Source: CAXBDP01 sp964598395 | GTDB taxonomy: Bacteria > Bacteroidota > Bacteroidia > Cytophagales > Cyclobacteriaceae | DNA: 58,388 bases | NCBI GenBank assembly: GCA_964598395.1 | Contig: CAZRBW010000013.1 | Coordinates: 1 to 58,388, forward strand | Direction of reading: 5' to 3' | Shown here: positions 1 through 9,497 of the stretch, one piece after another | Numbering within the stretch: the stretch's first letter is position 1 | How the letters are laid out: each line of letters starts with the position of its first letter | Made by a program: the position numbers and the translations under genes | Notes under the pieces: model-generated | Told to the model about the DNA's origin: nothing | Databases searched by the model: none | Seen by the model: only the letters and a program-made list of their open reading frames with translations

Positions 1-367
1 AGCATTTGCAGAACAACTGGTTAACTTAACTGTAAAAGAAGTTAATGAATTAGCCACAATCCTTAAGGACGAATATGGTATTGAACCTGCTGCTGCAGCT
101 GTTGTAGCTGGTCCTGCAGCCGGTGCCGGCAGTGGCGAAGCTGCTGCAGAAGTTAAATCAACTTTTGATGTTATACTTAAGGCAGCTGGTGGTGCAAAAC
201 TACAGATTGTGAAGCTTGTTAAGGAAATGACCGGTCTTGGTCTGAAAGAAGCCAAAGATTTGGTTGACGCAGCACCTAAAGCAGTAAAAGAAGGTGTTTC
301 TAAAGAAGAAGCTGAATCATTGAAAGCACAATTTGAAGAAGCAGGAGCTGAAGTTGAGCTTAAGTAA
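1..367 (+). CDS. rplL: 50S ribosomal protein L7/L12 (5' end cut by window)
   Basis: The last 121 residues are visible; the first few codons lie outside the window. The N-terminal dimerisation helix (AFAEQLVNLTVKEVNELA) is followed by an Ala/Gly/Pro hinge at about residues 35-55. The globular C-terminal domain carries the KLVKEMTGLGLKEAKDLVD motif, which contacts EF-G, EF-Tu and initiation factors. L7/L12 forms the flexible stalk dimers of the large subunit. It lies just upstream of rpoB, as in most bacteria, and the intervening 159 bases hold two hairpins. The family assignment is certain; only the start is missing. Confidence 0.97.
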   Translation, partial: AFAEQLVNLTVKEVNELATILKDEYGIEPAAAAVVAGPAAGAGSGEAAAEVKSTFDVILKAAGGAKLQIVKLVKEMTGLGLKEAKDLVDAAPKAVKEGVSKEEAESLKAQFEEAGAEVELK

Positions 368-411
368 CTAGCTTGTCTATTTGCCCCTCACACGGACAAA
401 TAAGGAATTTA

Positions 412-437
412 GGCCTGGCATTTTCGTCAGGTCTTTT
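412..437 (+). terminator. hairpin with T-run after rplL (possible attenuator before rpoB)
   Basis: The arms GGCCTGGC (412-419) and GTCAGGTC (426-433) can form an 8-bp stem with two G-T pairs and a 6-nt loop, followed by TTTT. Since rpoB follows without an obvious promoter, this may be a partial terminator that lowers rpoBC transcription relative to the L10/L12 genes. E. coli uses such an attenuator at the same place; its operation here is inferred. Confidence 0.55.
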
Positions 438-475
438 CCCGTTTATACACTATACAACCTTGCTTCCCTGATTAA

Positions 476-505
476 AAGCCGTTTAGGCGGCTTCTAATTT
501 TTCTT
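476..505 (+). terminator. second hairpin in the rplL-rpoB gap
   Basis: AAGCCG (476-481) and CGGCTT (488-493) form a perfect 6-bp stem with a 6-nt loop. A T-rich tract (498-505) starts four bases later. It lies only about 20 bases before the rpoB start codon. It could add to attenuation or affect rpoB translation. The stem is short and the T-tract is offset, so full termination is unlikely. Confidence 0.4.
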
Positions 506-526
506 AACCCTTTAAATTTCAAAGCC

Positions 527-3500
527 TTGGCTAAGATAGTTCATAACAACAGGATCAGTTACTCATCCATAGTAACGTCCTTGGATTACCCAGATTTTTT
601 GGACATCCAGTTACAATCTTTCAAAGATTTTTTTCAACTTGATACACCTCCTGAGCAGAGAAATCAAGACGGTCTCTTCAAGGTTTTCTCTGAAAATTTT
701 CCTATTTCGGATTCCAGAGAAAATTTCGTTCTGAGTTTCGTTGATTACACTGTAGATCCACCAAAATACAATATAGACGAATGTATTGAAAGAGGGCTTA
801 CTTATTCTGTGCCGTTAAAAGCCAAACTTAGGTTGGAATGTAATGATGCTGATCACGAAGATTTTCAAACAATCGAGCAAGAGGTATTCTTGGGTAATAT
901 CCCATACATGTCTGCTAAAGGTTCATTTGTCATAAATGGAGCCGAAAGAGTAATCGTAAGTCAGTTACACAGATCTCCTGGAGTATTCTTTGCTCAAAGC
1001 AAGCATACAAACGGTACAAAACTGTATTCTGGGCGTATTATACCTTTCAAAGGTTCTTGGATTGAGTTTGCAACAGACGTGAACAACGTGATGTATGCTT
1101 ATATTGATCGAAAAAAGAAATTCCCTGTTACCACTTTGCTTCGTGCAATTGGTTTCGGTACTGATAAAGAAATCCTTGATCTATTTGGTTTATCTGAAGA
1201 AGTTCCTGCAACTAAAAAGGATTTGAAAAAAGTAGTTGACCGTAAGTTGGCTGCTAGGGTTTTGAAAAAATGGCAAGAAGACTTTGTGGATGAGGATACC
1301 GGTGAAGTGGTATCAATCGAAAGACACGAAGTGTTATTAGAAAGAGATTCTGTTCTTGCGGAAGAAGATATTGAAATGATTATTGATTCTGGTAACAGTT
1401 CAATTATTGTTCACCGAAAGGATGTGAATATTGCTGATTATACCATCGTGTATAATACGCTTCAAAAAGATAATAGTAACTCTGAGAAAGAAGCGGTTGA
1501 GCAAATCTATCGTCAGTTGAGAAATACTGATGCTCCTGATGAGCAAACTGCGCGTGATGTTATTCACAATCTATTCTTCAGTGATAAGCGTTATGATCTA
1601 GGTGAAGTTGGTCGTTATAGAATCAACAAGAAGTTAGGTCTTGATATAGATTTCAATACGAAAGTATTAACCACTCAGGATATTATTTCCATTGTGAAAT
1701 ATTTGATTGGTCTTATTAACTCAAAAGCTGTAGTTGATGATATTGATCACCTTAGTAATAGAAGAGTTCGTACTGTAGGTGAGCAACTTTATTCTCAATT
1801 TGGTGTAGGTTTAGCGCGTATGGCTAGAACCATCAAGGAGAGAATGAATGTAAGAGATAATGAAGATTTCAAGCCAGTTGATTTGATCAATGCTAGAACA
1901 TTATCCTCAGTAATCAACTCATTTTTTGGCACTAACCAATTATCTCAGTTTATGGATCAAACAAATCCACTTGCTGAGGTTACTCACAAAAGAAGAGTTT
2001 CTGCCCTAGGGCCAGGTGGTCTTTCTAGAGAGCGCGCTGGTTTCGAAGTCCGAGATGTTCACTACACCCACTACGGTAGACTTTGTACTATTGAGACACC
2101 TGAAGGTCCAAACATTGGTCTTATTTCTTCTCTTTGTGTGCACGCGAAAGTAAATCACATGGGCTTTATAGAAACACCATACAGAAAAGCTGATGGTGGC
2201 AAAGTATCTCATGATGTTACTTACCTTACAGCAGAGGAAGAAGATACACACAATATTGCGCAAGCGAATGCTCCACTTGACAATAATGGTAAGTTTATCA
2301 ACGATAGAGTAAAAGCTCGTTTCGAAGGTGACTTCCCGATTGTTGAACCAAATGAAGTTACATTCATGGACGTTGCTCCGAACCAAATCGTTTCGGTGGC
2401 AGCCTCTCTTATCCCGTTCCTTGAGCACGATGATGCAAACAGAGCCTTGATGGGTTCAAACATGCAGCGTCAAGCAGTTCCTTTATTAAGACCTCAAGCA
2501 CCAATTGTAGGTACGGGTCTAGAAAGAAGAGCCGCTATTGATTCAAGAGCATTGATATTAGCTGAAGGTGAAGGCGAAGTTGCATTTGTAGATGCGACCA
2601 AAATCATTATCAGATACTACCTCAACGAAGATCAAAAATTAGTAAGCTTTGGTGCTGAGGAGAAAACGTATGAATTGACAAAATTCAGAAGGACAAACCA
2701 AGACACCTGCGTAAACTTAAAGCCAATTGTCCTCAAAGGAGATAAGGTTTCCAAAGGACAACCACTTTGTGAAGGTTTTGCAACTGAAGATGGTGAGCTT
2801 GCTTTAGGAAGAAATCTAATGGTGGCATTCATGCCATGGCAAGGTTACAACTTTGAAGATGCAATTGTTATCTCTGAAAATGTTGTTCGTAATGACGTAT
2901 TCACTTCAATCCACATTGATGAATACGAACTTGAGGTAAGAGATACCAAGCGTGGAGAAGAAGAGCTAACATCTGAAATACCAAATGTAAGCGAAGAGGC
3001 AGTAAGAAACCTTGACGAAAACGGTATTATTAGAATTGGTGCTGAAGTGCGGGAGGGTGATATCCTTATTGGTAAAATTACACCAAAAGGCGAATCTGAC
3101 CCAACCCCTGAAGAAAAACTACTTCGTGCAATCTTTGGTGATAAAGCTGGTGATGTGAAGGATGCTTCAATGAAAGTACCGCCGTCAATTCGTGGTGTCA
3201 TCATAAATACAAAGTTATTCTCTCGTCCTAAGAAGGATAAAGATCAAAGAGCTAAAGCAAAAGAAGAAGTTAAAGTATTACTTCAGAAATACGAAAAAGA
3301 TCTTACCAAGCTTAAAGAGCAAATGATCGAAAAAGTGATAGTACTCCTTAGTGGTAAAACCTCATTAGGTGTGCGTCATAAATTCAACGATGAAGTAATG
3401 AGTAAGGGAGTTAAATTCAACGAAAAGAATATTCGTGAGAATTTGTTCCCAGAAAGAAATCCATACAGAGATGAGACTAATTATGCAGTACAAGCTGAAG

Positions 3501-4270
3501 TAAACCTCATAGGTGATCTTCTATTGGATAATTGGACAAGCGATGAGAGAACCAATGAAATGGTTGCTCAAATCGTCAAAAACTACATAAACGCGCGTAA
3601 CGAAATCACGGGTATTTTCAAACGCGACAGGTTTACACTAGAAGTTGGTGACGAATTACCAGCTGGTATTGTGAAACTAGCTAAAGTATATCTTGCTAAG
3701 AAGCGTAAGCTTAAAGTTGGTGATAAAATGGCTGGACGTCACGGTAACAAAGGTGTGGTTGCTAAAATTGTGCGGGAGGAAGATATGCCATTCCTAGATG
3801 ATGGTACTCCTGTTGATATTGTATTGAACCCACTTGGTGTNNNNNNNNNNNNNNNNNNNNNNNNNNNNNNNNNNNNNNNNNNNNNNNNNNNNNNNNNNNN
3901 NNNNNNNNNNNNNNNNNNNNNNNNNNNNNNNNNNNNNNNNGTGATCAAACTAGGTCACTTAGTAGATGACAAAATGCACGCTCGTTCAATCGGACCATAT
4001 TCATTAATTACTCAACAACCGCTTGGTGGTAAAGCACAATTCGGTGGTCAGAGATTTGGTGAAATGGAAGTTTGGGCTCTTGAAGCTTTTGGTGCTTCTC
4101 ACGTATTACAAGAAATTCTAACAGTGAAATCTGATGATGTAATTGGTAGAGCTAAGACGTATGAAGCGATTGTTAAAGGAGAGAATTTACCTAAACCTAA
4201 TATCCCAGAATCCTTTAATGTACTAGTACATGAATTACGAGGCCTGGCCTTGGAAATCACAATGGATTAA
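527..4270 (+). CDS. rpoB: RNA polymerase beta subunit (contains assembly gap)
   Basis: Catalytic beta subunit of RNA polymerase. The N-terminus (PDFLDIQLQSFKDFF), the GAERVIVSQLHRSPGVFF block near residue 140, the rifampicin region (LSQFMDQ, THKRRVSALGPGG, about residues 470-500) and the C-terminal GGKAQFGGQRFGEMEVWALE block are all recognisable. The rifampicin-contact residues Q, D, H, R and S match the sensitive type. The start is TTG at 527: the frame has no ATG between an in-frame stop at 473 and the conserved N-terminus, and TTG-GCT-AAG gives the expected MAK start. A 100-N gap at 3841-3940 removes a conserved stretch near the C-terminus. rpoC follows 59 bases later, in the same operon. 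Confidence 0.97.
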   Translation: MAKIVHNNRISYSSIVTSLDYPDFLDIQLQSFKDFFQLDTPPEQRNQDGLFKVFSENFPISDSRENFVLSFVDYTVDPPKYNIDECIERGLTYSVPLKAKLRLECNDADHEDFQTIEQEVFLGNIPYMSAKGSFVINGAERVIVSQLHRSPGVFFAQSKHTNGTKLYSGRIIPFKGSWIEFATDVNNVMYAYIDRKKKFPVTTLLRAIGFGTDKEILDLFGLSEEVPATKKDLKKVVDRKLAARVLKKWQEDFVDEDTGEVVSIERHEVLLERDSVLAEEDIEMIIDSGNSSIIVHRKDVNIADYTIVYNTLQKDNSNSEKEAVEQIYRQLRNTDAPDEQTARDVIHNLFFSDKRYDLGEVGRYRINKKLGLDIDFNTKVLTTQDIISIVKYLIGLINSKAVVDDIDHLSNRRVRTVGEQLYSQFGVGLARMARTIKERMNVRDNEDFKPVDLINARTLSSVINSFFGTNQLSQFMDQTNPLAEVTHKRRVSALGPGGLSRERAGFEVRDVHYTHYGRLCTIETPEGPNIGLISSLCVHAKVNHMGFIETPYRKADGGKVSHDVTYLTAEEEDTHNIAQANAPLDNNGKFINDRVKARFEGDFPIVEPNEVTFMDVAPNQIVSVAASLIPFLEHDDANRALMGSNMQRQAVPLLRPQAPIVGTGLERRAAIDSRALILAEGEGEVAFVDATKIIIRYYLNEDQKLVSFGAEEKTYELTKFRRTNQDTCVNLKPIVLKGDKVSKGQPLCEGFATEDGELALGRNLMVAFMPWQGYNFEDAIVISENVVRNDVFTSIHIDEYELEVRDTKRGEEELTSEIPNVSEEAVRNLDENGIIRIGAEVREGDILIGKITPKGESDPTPEEKLLRAIFGDKAGDVKDASMKVPPSIRGVIINTKLFSRPKKDKDQRAKAKEEVKVLLQKYEKDLTKLKEQMIEKVIVLLSGKTSLGVRHKFNDEVMSKGVKFNEKNIRENLFPERNPYRDETNYAVQAEVNLIGDLLLDNWTSDERTNEMVAQIVKNYINARNEITGIFKRDRFTLEVGDELPAGIVKLAKVYLAKKRKLKVGDKMAGRHGNKGVVAKIVREEDMPFLDDGTPVDIVLNPLGXXXXXXXXXXXXXXXXXXXXXXXXXXXXXXXXXXVIKLGHLVDDKMHARSIGPYSLITQQPLGGKAQFGGQRFGEMEVWALEAFGASHVLQEILTVKSDDVIGRAKTYEAIVKGENLPKPNIPESFNVLVHELRGLALEITMD
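3841..3940. other. assembly gap of 100 N inside rpoB
   Basis: Exactly 100 N separate VLNPLG from VIKLGHLVDDKMHARS. The frame is kept across it, but the size looks like a placeholder. In related RpoB proteins about 70-80 residues lie between these blocks, whereas the N-run allows about 33, so the true missing sequence is probably near 225 bases (inference from family knowledge). Confidence 0.95.
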
Positions 4271-4329
4271 TTTTTAGGGTATTAGAAATTCCGAAAGGAA
4301 AGGTTTTTAACATTTGAATTACAAAAACT

Positions 4330-7300
4330 ATGGCTTTCAAAAGAAATAAGAAAATAAACAATGACTTTAATAGAGTCATCATAAGCCTTGCTTCACCAGA
4401 GTCAATCCTTGAAAGTTCTCATGGAGAGATTACACAGCCAGAAACGATCAATTACCGGACATATAAGCCGGAAATGGGTGGTCTATTCTGTGAGAGGATT
4501 TTCGGTCCAGTGAAAGATTGGGAATGCCATTGCGGTAAATATAAGAGAATTAGATATAAGGGTATTATCTGCGACAGATGTGGTGTTGAAGTAACAGAAA
4601 AGAAAGTTCGTAGAGAAAGAATGGGCCATATCGAGCTTGTAGTGCCAGTCGCACACATTTGGTATTTCCGTTCACTACCCAACAAAATTGGTTATCTTCT
4701 TGGTCTTCCAACTAAGAAACTTGACCAAATTATCTACTATGAGCGTTATGTGGTAGTTCAAGCTGGCATCAAAGAAGAGGATGGGGTTAACTATTTGGAT
4801 TTCCTTACTGAAGATGAATACTTGGACATAATGGACAAGTTGCCAAGCGAAAATCGTCAGTTGGATAACAAAGATCCACAGAAATTCATCGCTAAAATGG
4901 GTGCCGAAGCCTTAGAAGATTTGCTATCGCGGATCGACTTGGATACGCTATCATACGATTTACGACATGCAGCTTCTACAGAAACTTCTCAGCAAAGAAA
5001 AGCAGAAGCTCTTAAAAGATTGAAAGTAGTCGAAGCATTCAGAGATGCTAGAACACGAATCGAAAATAAGCCAGAATGGATGATTATCAAGATGGTGCCA
5101 GTAATTCCACCAGAATTACGCCCACTTGTACCACTTGATGGCGGACGTTTTGCAACTTCCGATTTGAATGATCTTTACCGTAGGGTGATTATCAGAAACA
5201 ATCGTTTGAAGAGACTAATAGATATCAAGGCTCCAGAAGTAATCCTCAGAAATGAGAAAAGAATGCTTCAAGAAGCTGTTGATTCTCTATTCGACAACTC
5301 TAGAAAAGTAAATGCAGTAAGATCAGATGGCAACAGAGCTCTAAAATCTTTAAGTGATATGCTTAAGGGTAAGCAAGGTCGATTCCGTCAAAACTTACTA
5401 GGTAAAAGGGTTGATTATTCTGGTCGTTCCGTTATTGTTATTGGGCCAGAATTGAAACTTCACGAGTGTGGACTTCCTAAAGATATGGCTGCTGAACTAT
5501 TCAAACCTTTCGTTATTCGTAAGTTGATCGAAAGAGGAATAGTGAAGACGGTGAAATCAGCAAAGAAAATTGTTGATAGAAAAGATCCAGTAGTGTGGGA
5601 TATTTTGGAAAATGTATTGAAAGGACATCCAGTTCTTCTAAACCGTGCTCCAACCTTACACAGATTGGGTATTCAAGCCTTCCAGCCAAAACTTATTGAA
5701 GGAAAAGCAATCCAGCTCCACCCGCTTGCTTGTACCGCTTTCAACGCCGATTTTGATGGTGATCAAATGGCAGTACACGTTCCGTTAGGGCATGAAGCTG
5801 TTTTGGAAGCATCTTTATTGATGCTTGCTTCTCACAACATTCTGAACCCAGCAAATGGCGCTCCTATTACCGTGCCTTCTCAAGACATGGTGTTGGGTCT
5901 CTATTATGTGACCAAAGGCAGAAAATCCATTCCTGAATATAAAATTAAAGGAGAAGGAATGACTTTCTATGGTCCTGAGGAAGTGATCATTGCAATTAAT
6001 GAAGGTACTATATCCATTCACGCTCACATAAAAGTGCGAGTGAATGTAAGAAAAGCAAATGGTGAAATAGCAAATGAACTAATTGAAACAGTTGCAGGAA
6101 GAGTGATCTTCAATCAATTTGTTCCAAAAGAGGTGGGTTATATAGATGAATTACTTACCAAAAAGAAATTACAAGTAATTATTGGTACTGTATTCAAAAT
6201 CGCAGGTCAGGCAAAGACAGCTAACTTCTTGGATGATATCAAAACTTTAGGATTCCAAATGGCCTACAAAGGTGGTCTTTCTATAGGTTTAGATGATATC
6301 AAGATACCAGAAGTAAAGGAGTCACTGATTGAAGAAGCTAAAGCTGAAGTTGAAGTAGTTTGGAACAACTATCTGATGGGTCTTATTACAGACAATGAAA
6401 GATATAACCAAGTTATTGATATTTGGACCCGTGTTAACTCCAAAATCACCAATACTCTAATGAGAGAATTGGAAGAAGATCAAAGTGGATTTAACTCCAT
6501 CTACATGATGATGCACTCTGGAGCACGTGGTTCTAGAGAGCAAATTCGCCAGCTAGGTGGTATGCGTGGACTTATGGCTAAGCCACAGAAAAACCTTCAA
6601 GGATCTGTAGGAGAAATTATTGAAAACCCAATTCTATCAAACTTTAAAGAAGGTCTTGATGTAATTGAATACTTTATTTCTACTCACGGTGCTCGTAAAG
6701 GTCTAGCTGATACAGCACTTAAAACTGCTGATGCGGGTTACTTAACTCGTCGTTTAGTAGACGTTTCACAAGATGTTGTTATCAATGAAGATGATTGTGG
6801 TACCTTAAGAGGTCTTACAGTTTCAGCATTGAAAGATAATGAAGATGTGGTGGAGTCCTTGTTCGAAAGAATATTGGGTAGAGTATCGGTTCACGATGTA
6901 TTAGATCCAATTACCGATGAACTAATTATATCAGCTGGTGAAGAAATCAATGAAGACATCGCACAATTAATTGACGATAGTAGTATTGAGGAAGTTGAAA
7001 TCCGATCAGTACTTACCTGCGAAACGAAGCGGGGGGTATGTGCTAAGTGTTACGGACGTAATTTATCAACAGGATCTATGGTTCATATTGGTGAGGCAGT
7101 TGGTGTAATTGCTGCCCAATCAATTGGCGAGCCTGGTACACAGCTTACACTTCGTACATTCCACGTTGGTGGTACTGCATCGAACGTGGCTGTAGAAGCC
7201 ACATTGAAGGCTAAATTCGATGGAGTTGTTCAATTCGAAGAATTAAGAACAATTGATACTACAAATAATGATGGTGATTCAATCACAATCGTAATGGGTA

Positions 7301-8634
7301 GGTCTGGCGAGATTAGAATTGTCGACGAAAAGTCAGGGAAAACGCTAGTTTCTAATCACGTTCCTTATGGTGCATTCCTTAAGATTAAGGAAGGCCAGAA
7401 AGTTGCTAAAAACGATGAGCTTTGTAATTGGGATCCATATAATGCAGTAATCTTATCAGAATTTGATGGTAAAATTGACTTCGATGCTATTGAAGAAGGT
7501 ATTACTTATAAAGAAGAATCTGATGAACAAACAGGTCACAAGGAAAAGGTAATTATCGAATCAAGAGATAGAACTAAAAACCCTGCTCTTATTGTAGAAG
7601 GTAAAGAGGAAACTAAATCATACAATATTCCAGTTGGTGCTCACTTGTCGGTTGATAAGGGTCAAAAGATTAAGGCTGGTCAAGTGCTTGTGAAAATTCC
7701 TAGAATGATGAGCAAGTCTCGAGACATTACGGGTGGTCTTCCAAGAGTAACTGAATTGTTTGAGGCAAGGAATCCTTCAAACCCTGCGGTAGTTTCTGAA
7801 ATTGATGGCGTAGTAACTTACGGCACAATCAAAAGAGGAAATAGAGAGATTTATATTGAATCTAGGGATGGTGTTAAGAAGCGTTACATGGTGCCATTAT
7901 CCAAGCACATTTTGGTTCAGGATAATGACTTCGTTAGAGCTGGACAGCCACTTTCAGATGGAGCTATTACTCCAGCCGATATTTTATCAATCAAAGGACC
8001 TACAGCTGTACAAGAATATGTTGTGAATGAAATCCAAGAAGTTTACCGTCTGCAAGGAGTGAAAATTAACGATAAACACATAGAGTGTATTGTTAGACAA
8101 ATGATGCAGAAGGTTGAAATAATGGATGCAGGTGACACAAGCTTCTTGCCAGGACAAGTTGTTGATAGATTCTTATTTAGAGAAGAAAATGACACTATCC
8201 TTGATAAGAAGGTTGTAACTGAAGCTGGTGATTCTGCTAAGATGAAACCTGGTCAGATTGTGACTGCAAGAGAACTTAGAGATGAAAATTCAATGCTAAA
8301 GCGTAAGGATTTGAAAATTGTAGAGGTTAGAGCGGCTGAACCAGCAGTATCTAAACCAACGCTACAAGGCATCACATCTGCTTCCTTAGGCACTGAAAGC
8401 TTTATTTCTGCAGCATCCTTCCAAGAGACGACAAAAGTGCTTAGCGAGGCCTCAATAAGAGGAAAGGCTGATTACTTGAAAGGTCTTAAAGAAAATGTGA
8501 TTGTAGGTCATCTAATTCCAGCGGGTAGTGGATCAAGAGCTTACCGTAATATGATTGTTGGTTCTCAAGAGGAGTATGATAAATTGGTTGCTTCCAAAGA
8601 AACATCTTCTGAGAAAAGTACAGTAGAAATATAA
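4330..8634 (+). CDS. rpoC: RNA polymerase beta' subunit
   Basis: Largest core RNA polymerase subunit, 1434 aa, intact. The N-terminal zinc ribbon has CHCGKYKRIRYKGIICDRCG (about residues 66-84). The active-site loop NADFDGDQMAVH (about 472-484) supplies the three Asp that bind catalytic magnesium. The second zinc site uses a Cys near 823 and the CETKRGVCAKC cluster near 897-907. The bridge-helix and trigger-loop regions (GEPGTQLTLRTFH near 935) are present, and the C-terminus ends in a Ser/Glu-rich tail. The length fits Bacteroidota RpoC. It is cotranscribed with rpoB and followed 11 bases later by a DUF3467 gene. Confidence 0.98.
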   Translation: MAFKRNKKINNDFNRVIISLASPESILESSHGEITQPETINYRTYKPEMGGLFCERIFGPVKDWECHCGKYKRIRYKGIICDRCGVEVTEKKVRRERMGHIELVVPVAHIWYFRSLPNKIGYLLGLPTKKLDQIIYYERYVVVQAGIKEEDGVNYLDFLTEDEYLDIMDKLPSENRQLDNKDPQKFIAKMGAEALEDLLSRIDLDTLSYDLRHAASTETSQQRKAEALKRLKVVEAFRDARTRIENKPEWMIIKMVPVIPPELRPLVPLDGGRFATSDLNDLYRRVIIRNNRLKRLIDIKAPEVILRNEKRMLQEAVDSLFDNSRKVNAVRSDGNRALKSLSDMLKGKQGRFRQNLLGKRVDYSGRSVIVIGPELKLHECGLPKDMAAELFKPFVIRKLIERGIVKTVKSAKKIVDRKDPVVWDILENVLKGHPVLLNRAPTLHRLGIQAFQPKLIEGKAIQLHPLACTAFNADFDGDQMAVHVPLGHEAVLEASLLMLASHNILNPANGAPITVPSQDMVLGLYYVTKGRKSIPEYKIKGEGMTFYGPEEVIIAINEGTISIHAHIKVRVNVRKANGEIANELIETVAGRVIFNQFVPKEVGYIDELLTKKKLQVIIGTVFKIAGQAKTANFLDDIKTLGFQMAYKGGLSIGLDDIKIPEVKESLIEEAKAEVEVVWNNYLMGLITDNERYNQVIDIWTRVNSKITNTLMRELEEDQSGFNSIYMMMHSGARGSREQIRQLGGMRGLMAKPQKNLQGSVGEIIENPILSNFKEGLDVIEYFISTHGARKGLADTALKTADAGYLTRRLVDVSQDVVINEDDCGTLRGLTVSALKDNEDVVESLFERILGRVSVHDVLDPITDELIISAGEEINEDIAQLIDDSSIEEVEIRSVLTCETKRGVCAKCYGRNLSTGSMVHIGEAVGVIAAQSIGEPGTQLTLRTFHVGGTASNVAVEATLKAKFDGVVQFEELRTIDTTNNDGDSITIVMGRSGEIRIVDEKSGKTLVSNHVPYGAFLKIKEGQKVAKNDELCNWDPYNAVILSEFDGKIDFDAIEEGITYKEESDEQTGHKEKVIIESRDRTKNPALIVEGKEETKSYNIPVGAHLSVDKGQKIKAGQVLVKIPRMMSKSRDITGGLPRVTELFEARNPSNPAVVSEIDGVVTYGTIKRGNREIYIESRDGVKKRYMVPLSKHILVQDNDFVRAGQPLSDGAITPADILSIKGPTAVQEYVVNEIQEVYRLQGVKINDKHIECIVRQMMQKVEIMDAGDTSFLPGQVVDRFLFREENDTILDKKVVTEAGDSAKMKPGQIVTARELRDENSMLKRKDLKIVEVRAAEPAVSKPTLQGITSASLGTESFISAASFQETTKVLSEASIRGKADYLKGLKENVIVGHLIPAGSGSRAYRNMIVGSQEEYDKLVASKETSSEKSTVEI

Positions 8635-8645
8635 ATCGGCTCTAA

Positions 8646-8975
8646 ATGGCAGATGATATAAAAGAGAAAAGCAAGCAACAGGGCCAGATTAATATAGAGC
8701 TTCCCGAGGATATAGCCGAGGGTGTATATAGTAATCTGGTTATGATTGCGCACTCAAATAGTGAATTTGTATTGGACTTTATAAGGTTGATGCCAGGGGT
8801 ACCAAAAGCAAAGGTGAAAAGTAGAGTTGTAATTACTCCAGATCATGCAAAAAGGCTTTTGGCAGCACTAAAGGACAATATTAGAAAATATGAGGAGAGC
8901 TTTGGTCCAATCAAACAAAATGATGAGGCACCAAAGTTTCCCTTAAATTTTGGCGGGACAATTGGTGAAGCGTAA
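8646..8975 (+). CDS. DUF3467 family protein
   Basis: A 109-aa soluble protein of a family without a known function that I recognise as DUF3467. It has a charged N-terminus (ADDIKEKSKQQGQ), then a core with EGVYSNLVMIAHSNSEFVLDF and RVVITPDHAKRLLAALKDN, and a Gly/Pro-containing C-terminus. No signal peptide or membrane segment is seen. It starts 11 bases after rpoC and probably belongs to the rpoBC transcript; a promoter for rpsL follows it. Placement beside core transcription genes suggests a housekeeping role, but this is only inference. Confidence 0.85.
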   Translation: MADDIKEKSKQQGQINIELPEDIAEGVYSNLVMIAHSNSEFVLDFIRLMPGVPKAKVKSRVVITPDHAKRLLAALKDNIRKYEESFGPIKQNDEAPKFPLNFGGTIGEA

Positions 8976-8993
8976 AAAATCTATTCTATACAA

Positions 8994-9024
8994 TTTGTTT
9001 AGTTTCAGTATTTAATTACCTTTG
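8994..9024 (+). promoter_or_regulatory. Bacteroidota-type promoter for the rpsL operon
   Basis: A -33 element TTTG (8994-8997) and a -7 element TACCTTTG (9017-9024) are separated by 19 bases, matching the TTTG / TAnnTTTG pattern of Bacteroidota primary sigma. The same spacing and the same 10-mer TTTGCAGTCC around the likely start of transcription occur before rplC at 12517-12553. Transcription probably begins near 9029, about 40 bases before rpsL. Confidence 0.8.
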
Positions 9025-9067
9025 CAGTCCCAATTTTGAACGTGAAATAGTTTAACGAATTTAATAA

Positions 9068-9472
9068 ATGCCTACGATTCAACAGTTAGTAAGGAAGGGT
9101 AGGAAGAAACTTACTTCCAAGTCTAAGTCTCCTGCTTTGGATTCATGTCCTCAGCGCCGTGGTGTATGTACCAGAGTGTACACGACTACTCCAAAAAAGC
9201 CAAACTCAGCGATGAGAAAAGTGGCAAGGGTAAGATTGACAAACAGCAAAGAGGTCAATGCCTACATCCCAGGTGAAGGTCACAACCTTCAAGAGCACTC
9301 AATTGTGCTTATCCGTGGTGGTAGAGTAAAAGATCTTCCGGGTGTACGTTATCACATTGTTCGTGGTGCATTAGATACAGCTGGTGTTAGTGGTCGTTTA
9401 CAGTCCCGTTCAAAATATGGTGCTAAGCGTCCTAAACCAGGTCAAGCAGCAGCAACCGGTAAAAAAAAGTAA
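9068..9472 (+). CDS. rpsL: 30S ribosomal protein S12
   Basis: S12, 134 aa, decoding-centre protein of the small subunit. The conserved TPKKPNSAMRK and GRVKDLPGVRYH loops are intact. Both lysines whose mutation gives streptomycin resistance are wild type, and the Asp that is methylthiolated in some bacteria is present. It is the first gene after a strong promoter, followed by rpsG and fusA in the classical str order. The C-terminal Lys/Ala tail is slightly longer than in E. coli. Confidence 0.98.
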   Translation: MPTIQQLVRKGRKKLTSKSKSPALDSCPQRRGVCTRVYTTTPKKPNSAMRKVARVRLTNSKEVNAYIPGEGHNLQEHSIVLIRGGRVKDLPGVRYHIVRGALDTAGVSGRLQSRSKYGAKRPKPGQAAATGKKK

Positions 9473-9497
9473 GATAAAATTATAGCTTACCTTAATA

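Noticed and set aside
2006..3204. Long reverse-strand open frames inside rpoB (2006-2428, 2845-3204)
   Set aside because: They lie opposite well conserved rpoB codons, resemble no known family and have no promoter or start context; shadows of the real gene.
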